Both the position numbers and the translations under genes were made by a program. Source: Shewanella sp. KX20019 (GTDB taxonomy: Bacteria > Pseudomonadota > Gammaproteobacteria > Enterobacterales > Shewanellaceae). From it: a stretch of DNA of 64,000 nucleotides. The DNA is taken from positions 1,612,001 to 1,676,000 of the forward strand of contig NZ_CP068437.1 in NCBI RefSeq assembly GCF_016757755.1. The letters run 5' to 3'. Shown piece after piece: positions 43,158 through 51,907 of the stretch. The notes beneath the pieces were generated by a model. That model did not search any database, was not told where the DNA came from, and was given only the letters and a program-made list of their open reading frames with translations. Position 1 is the first letter of the stretch; each line of letters starts with the position of its first letter.

Positions 43158-44471
43158 ATGGATGATGTTATTGAGTTTAATACCCGAAAAGTGATTGTGT
43201 TTGGTTTCTCGATCATCACTTTCGCGGTGGGCGGTTTTATTCTTTGGGCAAGCTTAACCAAGATTGATGCCGCAGCGATTGCACCAGGTAAGCTTGTGGC
43301 GGAGTCGCAACGAAAAAAAGTGCAACATCTACATGGCGGGCAAGTTAAGCAGATATTGGCTTTTGAAGGGCAGCATGTAGAAAAAGGACAAACACTTATT
43401 GAGTTAAGTGATGTGCAAGTGGAAGCCGACTTTCAACGAATACTATTAAAGACAGTACGAGCACAAGCGCAAATAGATAGGCTCACGCCATTACTCGCGG
43501 GTAAAGGGCTAGCGAGTCAATCTGGTCTAGTTTTTTCATCACTGGTTTTAGAGCATCAACAAAGAGATGAAGTAACACAAATAATGATAATGCAGCAGCT
43601 AATGTTTGAGCGACAAACGTCAGATTCTCACATGTTAAATCAACAGTTTCATTTCCAAAAAAATCAGTTGGAGCATAGCCTCAAAGGCGTTCAACTAAGG
43701 CTTAAAGCGACCCAGAAACAACTTAGTTTGGTGCAGGAAGAGGTGCAGATGAATGCCAGTTTGTTAGATGACGGCTTTGTCTCTAAATCGCGTCACTTGG
43801 CAATACAACGCAGTGAGTCAGGCGTTGAAGGACTATTAGCGCAGTTACGCGCAGAGGTTGATGTAACTACAGCAAGGTTGGGGGAGCTAAATCAAAGTCA
43901 CGCTGCGGACAGTTCTAATCGAGAGTTGCATTGGGCGCAACAGCTTCAAGAGCAGCGGCAGATAAGGGATGAGGGTCTGCATAGACTCTCTGCTCAAACG
44001 GATAAAAAACAGCATGTCACCATCACTGCCCAGCACAGTGGAACGGTGGTAGCAATGGCGATTCACTCTATCGGTGCCGTTATTTCTCCAGGGCAAATAT
44101 TGATGGAGCTAGTGCCTGAAACGGATGAGATGATTGTCGAAGCTTATGTACGCCCCGAAGATATTGATGTTGTTCACGCAGGTTTGCTTACTCAAGTGCG
44201 GCTCACAGCCTATGACAGCCGAGATGCAGTTCCGATGTCTGGCGAAGTGATACATGTATCCGCAGACCGTTTTTTTGCTTCTGCTGCAGGACAGCCAGAA
44301 GGTTATCTAGTCAAAGTTAAGCTCACCCCCGGTAATAGTAAGCAATCCAATATCAAGTTATATCCAGGTATGTCAGCCGATGTGTTCATTGTATTACAGC
44401 CTAGAACGTTACTTGAGTATTTGTTGTCGCCGTTAGGTAGCTCATTCGAGCTTGCCTTCAGAGAAAGTTAA
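43158..44471 (+). CDS. HlyD-family type I secretion adaptor protein
   Basis: The periplasmic membrane-fusion subunit that couples the ABC transporter to an outer-membrane TolC channel. The 437 residues show one N-terminal membrane helix (VIVFGFSIITFAVGGFILWA, ~14-33), the lipoyl-like LHGGQVKQILAFEGQHVEKG, a long coiled-coil hairpin (~95-270), a second lipoyl half (HVTITAQHSGTVVAMAI), and the conserved MELVPETDEMIVEAYV and YLVKVKL segments of the C-terminal beta barrel. AAGGAAAAG precedes the ATG. No TolC-like gene is in the cassette, so a chromosomal TolC must serve. Confidence 0.95.
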   Translation: MDDVIEFNTRKVIVFGFSIITFAVGGFILWASLTKIDAAAIAPGKLVAESQRKKVQHLHGGQVKQILAFEGQHVEKGQTLIELSDVQVEADFQRILLKTVRAQAQIDRLTPLLAGKGLASQSGLVFSSLVLEHQQRDEVTQIMIMQQLMFERQTSDSHMLNQQFHFQKNQLEHSLKGVQLRLKATQKQLSLVQEEVQMNASLLDDGFVSKSRHLAIQRSESGVEGLLAQLRAEVDVTTARLGELNQSHAADSSNRELHWAQQLQEQRQIRDEGLHRLSAQTDKKQHVTITAQHSGTVVAMAIHSIGAVISPGQILMELVPETDEMIVEAYVRPEDIDVVHAGLLTQVRLTAYDSRDAVPMSGEVIHVSADRFFASAAGQPEGYLVKVKLTPGNSKQSNIKLYPGMSADVFIVLQPRTLLEYLLSPLGSSFELAFRES

Positions 44472-44508
44472 TCAGCATACATTGCATTTTTGAATAAGGA
44501 ATACGGTT

Positions 44509-47500
44509 ATGGATGGAATCAATGATGAGGAAGTTCTTGTCGGCAATGATGGTAATGATCATCTTGAAGGCACTGACGGTAATGACCATCTAGAAGGTGG
44601 TAAAGGTAACGACATTATTGGCGGCAAAGGGGGAGACGACTATTTAGTTGGCGGCGAAGGAGATGATGAGATATCCGGTGACGCAGGTGAAGATTTTATT
44701 TTGGGAGACCAAGCATTAGGGGAAGTACCTTTTGAGGAGGTGGTTGAAACGGAAGAAACGACTGCTTGGGGGGTAGAGCAGAACGTATTTTCCAGTAATG
44801 AAGGTTTAGCGCCGATAAGTGCCGACACCCCGACAACTCAAACAGTGAATGTAGGTAACTTTGTTGGTAGTGAAGGCAACAATTTTCAACTAAATGTCGC
44901 AGTGCCTGAAGATAGCCCTGTTTTAGCTGAAGGCGCTGAACTGACGGTTAATGTCTACGCTCCGGGAGAGAATGGCACTATGGTCATCGTTGCTTCCGGT
45001 ACTGCTACCGAACTTGCTGACGGTACTATTCAGATAGATTTCGAACTGACAGAGGATCAGCTTGATGTATCTGGTGATATCGAGTTTCAGTTCGTGACTA
45101 CAGGTGTTGACGCCGATGTTGACATTGATATTGATTCAATAGAGTTACTCGCACTTAATACATATGACGATACTCTAGAGGGCGGAATGGGTGACGACCA
45201 TATCATGGGGCAGCAGGGCGAAGATGTGCTGTATGGCAATGAAGGTGACGACATCTTAGATGGCGGAATTAATAACGATGAGCTACACGGCGGTTTGGGT
45301 GATGACTTGTTGATGGGAGGTCAAGGGCAAGACGCTCTTATCGGGGGCGAGGGACAAGACGCACTCATGGGCGGCGATGGTGATGACCATTTAAGCGGTG
45401 GCAGTGGTGATGATTTCTTAATGGGTGAGCTTGGTGATGACGCACTTTATGGCGGCGATGGTGATGATCTGCTCTTAGGTGATGATGGCGATGACTTACT
45501 TGAGGGCAATGATGGACAAGATCAACTCATAGGAGGTAAGGGAGATGACAGCCTGAGTGGTGGTGCCGAGCATGACGTTTTGCAAGGGGATGAAGGTGAC
45601 GATAGTTTAGTCGGAGGGGAGGGTAACGACACACTCATCGGAGGTAGTGGTAGTGATGAGCTACAAGGTGGTTCTGGAGACGACGTTTTACTTGCTGGCA
45701 GTGGTTCTGATCAATTGGTTGGAGGGGAAGGCAATGATCTCTTATTCGGCCAAACAGGTGATGACACCTTAACCGGGGGGGACGGTAATGATGAACTACA
45801 TGCCGGAGAAGGAGATGATGTACTTTCCGGTGGCGATGGTGACGACGTACTTTATGGCTATAGCGGTTCCAATATACTCGATGCTGGTTCAGGAAATGAC
45901 ACGATATATGGTGGTAATGAGGAAGATATTATTCTCGCCGGTGAGGGGGATGATCTAGTTTATGCTGAATCTGGTAGTGACAATATCAGCGGCGGCTCTG
46001 GCAATGATGCTCTATATGGCGGTGATGGCGATAATGTCATCGATGGCGGTGAGGGGAATGATCAAATTTATGCCGGTATAGGCGATGACACTCTCATTGG
46101 TGGTGCTGGTGATGACCACATCTATTCAGGTTCTGGAGCCAATATCATCGATACTGGTGATGGCAATGATACAGTCTATTCGGGCGTCGATGCGGATAGT
46201 ATCAATACTGGAGACGGTGATGATTTAGTCTTTTCTGATGACGGTAATGACACCGTCATTGCTGGGTTGGGTCATGACCGAATATATTCTGGAGCCGGAA
46301 ACGATGACGTGCAGGGAGGCTTAGGTGATGACATTATTTATGCTGAAGATGGCGATGACTTAGTCTCTGGCGGTGATGGAAATGACATTCTTAACGGCGG
46401 TGATGGTAACGACACTATAGAAGGTGGCGCTGGCAACGATAAGCTGAGTGGAGGAGCGGGAGACGATATTTTAACCTCTGGGACTGGTGATAATGAGATC
46501 GATGGTGGTAGTGGTGACGACACTATTACTGCACAAGCTGGCGATGATGTATTAGTTGGTGGTGCGGGACACGACAGCATCATTGCTGGTGCCGGTAGCG
46601 ATATTGTCGATGCTGGTGCTGGTAATGATGTGATAGCCGCTGGCGATGGCGATGATACCGTTTACGCTCAAGCTGGCGATGACACCATTGATGGCAGTAC
46701 AGGTAATGACCTACTTCATGGTGGTAGTGGAGACGATTATTTAGACGGTGGAGAGGGCAACGATACTCTTTATGGTGGAGAGGGGAGTGATGTATTAATT
46801 GGTGGCGTAGGGGACGACACGCTTGATGGCAGTGAAGGAGATGACATCATTGAAGGGGGAGAAGGCGATGACACTCTTATCGGTGGCGCTGGAGCAGACC
46901 TTTTAACGGGTGGAGTGGGTTCTGATGTGCTAGTGGGGGATGATGGTGATGATGAATTATTGGGGCAGGCGGGTGATGATACTATTTTTGCTGGTGAAGG
47001 TAGTGACATAGTATTGGGCGGTGAAGGCGATGACATTCTGTTTGGTGGAGCTGGAGATGATGAGTTAACAGGTGGTGAAGGTTACGATGAGCTATATGGC
47101 GGCGCGGGTAACGATATCCTTCATGCCGAAAACGAAGCCGGTTTACTCGCTGGGGGCGATGGCAATGATTTACTGCTTGGAGCAAGCGCCAATGACGAGC
47201 TTCATGGTGACGGTGGTGACGATACAATATTAGGAGAGGAAGGTGATGATCTTATTTTTGCTGGTACTGGCGATGATACGGTAATTGCTGGTGATGGTAA
47301 TGATACGGTATTTGCTGGTGATGGCATCGATAATATCGATACTGGTGATGGTAACGATATCGTCCTAGGCGAAGCCGGCGAAAATACCATAAACACAGGA
47401 GCGGGGGCAGATGAGGTTTATGGTGGCACAGGTAGTGATACCGTGAATTCTGGCACCGGTGACGATATTGTTTATGGTGGTGATGGGGATGACACATTAT

Positions 47501-49824
47501 ACGCTGAAGATGGTGATGACTTCATTGATGCGGGTAGTGGCAATGATACGGTCAGTGCTGGCATTGGAGCTGACTTAGTTTTTGGTGGCTCAGGTGACGA
47601 TGTTATTGACGGTGAAGAAGGGGATGATTTGCTCTTCGGTGGCGATGGTGAGGATAATATTCATGGCAGTAGCGGTGAGGATCAGCTTCACGGTGAAGCA
47701 GGACAAGACAGCTTAAGTGGTGGCGAAGGCAACGACCAGCTATATGGCGGAGATGGTGCCGATATACTTGATGGTGGATCCGGTGATGATCTACTCTATG
47801 CTGATGATGGTGATGATACCGTTATAGGCGGTGTGGGTGATGACTTTGTTGATGCTGGTAGCGGCAATGATGTCGTTGATGGTGGTGAGGGGCAAGACAT
47901 CATATTGGGTGGTCTAGGTAGCGATGTGATTAGCGGCGGCGCAGATGATGATAGATTATTTGCTGGTGCTGGCAATGACCATTTACTTGGCGGTGAAGGA
48001 GCTGACGAACTGCATGGTGAATTAGGTGATAACACGCTCGATGGCGGCGTTGGTGATGATGTTATCTATGGTGGTAGTGGTAATGACAGCTTAATCGGTG
48101 GCGAAGGCAATGATCATCTAGAGTCCAATCTTGGTAATAACCTTGTAGAAGGTGGCGTCGGTGAGGATACCATTATTACCGGCAGTGGCAACGATACTAT
48201 CGATGGCGGAGATGATAACGACAGCATCGAAGCGGGCGCGGGAGATAACATTATCAGTGGCGGAACTGGTGATGACACTATCACCACGGGTGGCGGTAAT
48301 GACGTTATTGCTGGCGATGATGGCAACGATACTATTCTTGCTGGAGAGGGCCATAATCAAGTTAGCGGCGGCGCTGGAAACGATAGCATTGTAGTCGGTA
48401 GTGGCAGTGATATCCTTTCTGGTGGTGATGGTAATGACAGCATCGATGCTGGCGATGGCGACAACCAGATCAGCGGTGATGGCGGTAACGACACCTTAGT
48501 AGCAGGTGCTGGCAGCGATGTTATCTCTGGAGGTGCAGGCAGCGATACCATAGACGCAGGTGATGGTGACAATACTGTGACTGGCGGCGATGGAGATGAC
48601 TTTATTCTTGCAGGTTCCGGGCATGATAATCTATCAGGAGGTGGCGGTGACGACAGGATTGAGACTAGCTCGGGTAATAATACCCTAAGTGGTGGCGAAG
48701 GAGATGACGTGCTCATCGCAGGTGGAGGTGATGACGACCTTAGTGGTGGTGATGGCGCTGACAGTCTCAATGCTGGCGACGGCAATAACCAGCTATCAGG
48801 CGGCGAGGGCAATGATACGCTTACTTCGGGAGCGGGGGCTGATTTACTTGAAGGGGGCTTGGGCAATGACTCGCTTAGCTCAGGCAGTGGTAGCGATCAA
48901 CTATTTGGTGGTGACGGCAACGATACATTAAGTGGTGGCTCGGGCGATGACATGCTCTTTGGCGAAGCGGGTAACGATAAGCTCATCGGTGGTGGTGGTA
49001 ATGACCAACTATTTGGCGGCGAGGGTGATGATAAGCTCATCGGCAGTGGTGGTAGTGACCAGCTCTATGGCGATGTGGGTAATGATCAACTCAGTGGCGG
49101 AAGTGGTAACGATCTGCTCTTTGCTGGTGATGGTGATGACAAGCTTGATGGTGGTAGTGGCAATGATGAGCTATACGGCGGCAGTGGCGACGATAATCTG
49201 GCTGGTGGTAGTGGTGACGATATCTTATTTGGTGATAGTGGCAGTGATACATTAGATGGCGGTAGCGGTGCAGATCAAATGTTTGGCGGTGCCGGTGATG
49301 ACACGATTGTTTTTGATAGAGGTGACTTTGCTAGTAACGCCGACGGCAGCATGAATAGCGATAGCTTTAGTTACGACGGTGGCGATGGGTTTGACGTACT
49401 GCAAATCTCTAGTGTTAATGACGAAATTATTGATATGGCAGGCGCTGGCATCCAAAACATGGAAGCCTTTATTGTCGACGATGGGGTCAGTGATATTCAG
49501 TTACTATTGTCACTGGATAAAATCTATCAGCAAAGTGATGGTGATGGCATTGTTGGTAACGATAACCATGATCCCTTTGAGAATAACTTCTTAGTCGTCG
49601 GCAGTGAAAATATTGACCTTACAGGCGATGGCAATTGGACTCAATCAGACAGTACTTTAAGTAGCCAAGATATGGACGCTGAACTTCGTGAAAAATATGA
49701 GGCTGAGGGCGTTGATATTGATGAACTACAAGGCTACATCTTTTCCAGTGATGAAGGCGATGTAGTGATCTGGAGTGACACAGATATTGGTGGTATTTCG
49801 TTAAATGATGAAGCATTAGGCTGA
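44509..49824 (+). CDS. Giant RTX calcium-binding protein, type I secretion substrate
   Basis: A 1771-residue, strongly acidic, glycine/aspartate-rich protein with almost no basic residues and no cysteine that I can see. Layout: RTX block 1 (~12-67, starting VGNDGNDHLEGTDGNDHLEG); an acidic linker (~70-108); a beta-strand-rich domain without a recognised family (~110-215, QTVNVGNFVGSEGNNFQL); RTX block 2 (~219-1600), by length about 150 nonapeptides of GGxGxDxLx type; a C-terminal part (~1600-1771) with NADGSMNSD, GGDGFDVLQISSVNDEI and IQNMEAFIVDDG, typical of T1SS target domains of the adhesin/VCA0849 type. No protease, lipase or toxin motif is seen. It is 37 bp after the adaptor gene, so it is surely the cargo. 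Ca2+ would fold the repeats into beta rolls outside the cell. Role could be matrix, surface layer or adhesin; unproven. Confidence 0.9.
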   Translation: MDGINDEEVLVGNDGNDHLEGTDGNDHLEGGKGNDIIGGKGGDDYLVGGEGDDEISGDAGEDFILGDQALGEVPFEEVVETEETTAWGVEQNVFSSNEGLAPISADTPTTQTVNVGNFVGSEGNNFQLNVAVPEDSPVLAEGAELTVNVYAPGENGTMVIVASGTATELADGTIQIDFELTEDQLDVSGDIEFQFVTTGVDADVDIDIDSIELLALNTYDDTLEGGMGDDHIMGQQGEDVLYGNEGDDILDGGINNDELHGGLGDDLLMGGQGQDALIGGEGQDALMGGDGDDHLSGGSGDDFLMGELGDDALYGGDGDDLLLGDDGDDLLEGNDGQDQLIGGKGDDSLSGGAEHDVLQGDEGDDSLVGGEGNDTLIGGSGSDELQGGSGDDVLLAGSGSDQLVGGEGNDLLFGQTGDDTLTGGDGNDELHAGEGDDVLSGGDGDDVLYGYSGSNILDAGSGNDTIYGGNEEDIILAGEGDDLVYAESGSDNISGGSGNDALYGGDGDNVIDGGEGNDQIYAGIGDDTLIGGAGDDHIYSGSGANIIDTGDGNDTVYSGVDADSINTGDGDDLVFSDDGNDTVIAGLGHDRIYSGAGNDDVQGGLGDDIIYAEDGDDLVSGGDGNDILNGGDGNDTIEGGAGNDKLSGGAGDDILTSGTGDNEIDGGSGDDTITAQAGDDVLVGGAGHDSIIAGAGSDIVDAGAGNDVIAAGDGDDTVYAQAGDDTIDGSTGNDLLHGGSGDDYLDGGEGNDTLYGGEGSDVLIGGVGDDTLDGSEGDDIIEGGEGDDTLIGGAGADLLTGGVGSDVLVGDDGDDELLGQAGDDTIFAGEGSDIVLGGEGDDILFGGAGDDELTGGEGYDELYGGAGNDILHAENEAGLLAGGDGNDLLLGASANDELHGDGGDDTILGEEGDDLIFAGTGDDTVIAGDGNDTVFAGDGIDNIDTGDGNDIVLGEAGENTINTGAGADEVYGGTGSDTVNSGTGDDIVYGGDGDDTLYAEDGDDFIDAGSGNDTVSAGIGADLVFGGSGDDVIDGEEGDDLLFGGDGEDNIHGSSGEDQLHGEAGQDSLSGGEGNDQLYGGDGADILDGGSGDDLLYADDGDDTVIGGVGDDFVDAGSGNDVVDGGEGQDIILGGLGSDVISGGADDDRLFAGAGNDHLLGGEGADELHGELGDNTLDGGVGDDVIYGGSGNDSLIGGEGNDHLESNLGNNLVEGGVGEDTIITGSGNDTIDGGDDNDSIEAGAGDNIISGGTGDDTITTGGGNDVIAGDDGNDTILAGEGHNQVSGGAGNDSIVVGSGSDILSGGDGNDSIDAGDGDNQISGDGGNDTLVAGAGSDVISGGAGSDTIDAGDGDNTVTGGDGDDFILAGSGHDNLSGGGGDDRIETSSGNNTLSGGEGDDVLIAGGGDDDLSGGDGADSLNAGDGNNQLSGGEGNDTLTSGAGADLLEGGLGNDSLSSGSGSDQLFGGDGNDTLSGGSGDDMLFGEAGNDKLIGGGGNDQLFGGEGDDKLIGSGGSDQLYGDVGNDQLSGGSGNDLLFAGDGDDKLDGGSGNDELYGGSGDDNLAGGSGDDILFGDSGSDTLDGGSGADQMFGGAGDDTIVFDRGDFASNADGSMNSDSFSYDGGDGFDVLQISSVNDEIIDMAGAGIQNMEAFIVDDGVSDIQLLLSLDKIYQQSDGDGIVGNDNHDPFENNFLVVGSENIDLTGDGNWTQSDSTLSSQDMDAELREKYEAEGVDIDELQGYIFSSDEGDVVIWSDTDIGGISLNDEALG

Positions 49825-49833
49825 TACGATAGC

Positions 49834-49853
49834 GCCTGATTGTCGAGTCAGGC
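49834..49853 (+). terminator. Weak hairpin after the RTX gene
   Basis: GCCTGA / TCAGGC arms around an eight-base loop, 10 bp past the stop, without a good T run on the forward strand. It may be a weak or Rho-assisted terminator. Confidence 0.35.
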
Positions 49854-49881
49854 ACATCAATGGACTGGTGTTGCAGCCAGC

Positions 49882-50067
49882 TTACCAACTACGAATATTT
49901 TGACCTGCGGTAAGCCAAAGCAGAAAACCTAAAGCCATAATGATGGTTAAACTAATGCCGATTATATAGATAAACCCTTTTTTCCCCTGCTTTAGCGGCA
50001 CACCGTTGTAGTTAAGAAATAGTGCCCATGCGAGAGACAATAGCAGTGGAAGAATAAACATCTTAGC
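49882..50067 (-). CDS. Small hypothetical membrane protein (two helices)
   Basis: A 61-residue protein from the ATG at 50067 (MAKMFILPLLLSLAWALF) with AAGGG eight bases upstream; the in-frame GTG at 50079 lies inside that site. Two membrane helices (~4-18 and ~31-53) are joined by a basic loop (NYNGVPLKQGKKG), so both ends should face the periplasm or both the cytoplasm. I do not recognise the family. The good ribosome-binding site and hydrophobic pattern support a real gene. It lies downstream of the symporter gene on the same strand but behind a terminator. Confidence 0.65.
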   Translation of the reverse strand, partial: AKMFILPLLLSLAWALFLNYNGVPLKQGKKGFIYIIGISLTIIMALGFLLWLTAGQNIRSW

Positions 50068-50123
50068 CATACTTAACACCCTTGATATTAATCACTTAGC
50101 GATATGATTTTAAAGTATAAATG

Positions 50124-50148
50124 AAAAAGGCCGCAATTGCGGCCTTTT
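50124..50148. terminator. Bidirectional terminator between small membrane protein and symporter gene
   Basis: AAAAAGGCCGCAATTGCGGCCTTTT, a near-perfect palindrome flanked by ATG A-rich sequence and TCATT. It ends the symporter transcript on the reverse strand. Confidence 0.88.
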
Positions 50149-50165
50149 CATTAATGCTAATCTTA

Positions 50166-51416
50166 CTAATTAGCAATAGGCGCGGTTTTAGTACTGTCTT
50201 CAGCATAAAACTGCTGTTGATCCAGCTGACCTTCGGATTTGCCGATTACAACGGCGGTCATCATATCACCGGTAACATTGGTCGCAGTACGGATCATATC
50301 GATGATACGATCAATCGCAGCAATAAATGCAATACCTTCAAGTGGCAGGCCTACGACACCTAAGGTGACGGTAAGCATGACCATTGCACTGCCAGGTACG
50401 CCGGCTGTGCCTACTGACGCCACTGTCGCGGTCACCGCTATCAGCATGTAATCAGTCATATCAAGAGGGATACCATAAATTTGCGCAATAAAAATTGCGG
50501 CAATCGCGGGATAGATCCCACCACAACCATCCATGTTCATGGTTGCACCGAGTGGCAGTACAAATGAGCTATAACGTTTTGATACGCCCATTGATTCGGC
50601 ACTACGAGTACTTGCTGGCAGAGTGCCGAAACTTGAAGCCGTGGTAAATGCCACTAACTGTGCCGGTATTGCTTTCCTGAAAAATTGCAGTGGGCTTAAT
50701 TTAGCTGCGAATTTTACCAGTCCACCATAGACAAAAATAATATGGATTAGCGCTGCTAGATAGATAGCACCAATGAACTTTCCAAGGGGTAACAGCATCG
50801 ATAAACCATACTCGCCGACCACCCATGCCATTAAACCAAACACGCCAATTGGTGTTAGTTGTAATACCATACGAGTCAACTGGAACATGACTTCGGCGCC
50901 CGCTTCAATAGTTCTTTTTAAGGGTGCTGCTTTTTCGCCGACTTTATTGATTGCGATGCCAATGAGTGCTGCAAATACGATTATTTGAAGTACTTTACCT
51001 TCTGCTAGAGAGGCAAATGGATTAACCGGTACCATGTTCAGTAGTACCTGCGCAAAACCTGGTACATGACGCTCGTTAACTTCGGTGGCAACAAGTTCCA
51101 TTGAGCCGCCCATATCAATCAGCGAGCCAACGGTTAAGCCGATAAGGGAGGCAATAGTACCGGTAAACATAAACATGCCTAACGTCTTAAAACTTAACCT
51201 TTTCAGATTCGCCTCTGAGCCTAGAGAAGTAATGCTCACAACGATGGCGCAGAAAATAAGCGGTGCGACCAGCATTTTAATTGCGCTGATAAAGAGGTCA
51301 CCTAAAGGCTTTAATACTGTCGCCGACTCACCAAAAATGACACCAACCGTGGCACCAAGTATAAAGGCAGCTAATACCTTCTGCCAAAAAGGGATGTTTT
51401 TAATTACTTGCCACAT
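50166..51416 (-). CDS. Dicarboxylate/amino acid:cation symporter (DAACS family)
   Basis: A 416-residue Na+- or H+-coupled carrier for C4-dicarboxylates or glutamate/aspartate. The start is the ATG at 51416 (MWQVIKNIPFWQKVL); the TTG at 51422 would add two residues. It has eight or so membrane segments and the DAACS hallmarks: the serine-rich hairpin FTTASSFGTLPASTRSAES, the NMDG motif in LGATMNMDGCGG, and AGVPGSAMVMLTVTL. The substrate cannot be told from sequence; the family in Shewanella includes GltP-like glutamate carriers. Transcribed alone. Confidence 0.92.
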   Translation of the reverse strand: MWQVIKNIPFWQKVLAAFILGATVGVIFGESATVLKPLGDLFISAIKMLVAPLIFCAIVVSITSLGSEANLKRLSFKTLGMFMFTGTIASLIGLTVGSLIDMGGSMELVATEVNERHVPGFAQVLLNMVPVNPFASLAEGKVLQIIVFAALIGIAINKVGEKAAPLKRTIEAGAEVMFQLTRMVLQLTPIGVFGLMAWVVGEYGLSMLLPLGKFIGAIYLAALIHIIFVYGGLVKFAAKLSPLQFFRKAIPAQLVAFTTASSFGTLPASTRSAESMGVSKRYSSFVLPLGATMNMDGCGGIYPAIAAIFIAQIYGIPLDMTDYMLIAVTATVASVGTAGVPGSAMVMLTVTLGVVGLPLEGIAFIAAIDRIIDMIRTATNVTGDMMTAVVIGKSEGQLDQQQFYAEDSTKTAPIAN

Positions 51417-51907
51417 TATCAATATTCCAAATATATTATTGTTATTTCATTTGTAATAAGCGACTAAGATGTCACTTAATTTTTTGCAGTTGTCTGCTCG
51501 GAAACTAACACTTCAATGCTGTGAAGGTTTACATTTAGTTACCCTATCGTCGGCATTCTATAGATAGATCACCTTGCATCACAAACCGATTTAGTTATAA
51601 CTTATTGTCATATAAAAGTTTGTTTTAATTATATTAACAGTTAACGTTTGGCTAACATAGCAGTAATAGACTAACTAAAGTCTAAAAAACACAATAGATT
51701 CAAAGTTAGAGTGAGATCGGCTGTTCGATTATGATTAGGTGTTAGCAATATTTTGTTAGGAAAAAGCGTAATTTTTTTTACGTAGTAGGTGTGTTTAACT
51801 GATTATGACTTGCTGGTTGTTTCGAGCCGAGTAGGTAATACTAGTGCCAAGCATAGCTTACGGATCAGATGTAAAACTATATCGCATTCAGGCGAAGGAG
51901 ATAACAA
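51417..51907. other. Divergent intergenic region between symporter and M16 peptidase genes
   Basis: About 490 bp, AT-rich, with no credible gene. It must hold two divergent promoters. An AT-rich stretch near 51600-51640 (TTTGTTTTAATTATATTAAC) is a candidate, but no hexamer pair can be defended. Confidence 0.4.

Noticed and set aside
44640..48866. Many reverse-strand open frames rich in Ser and Pro inside the RTX gene
   Set aside because: They are shadows of the GGT/GAT/GGC repeats of the forward frame; none has a ribosome-binding site and all share the same low-complexity pattern.
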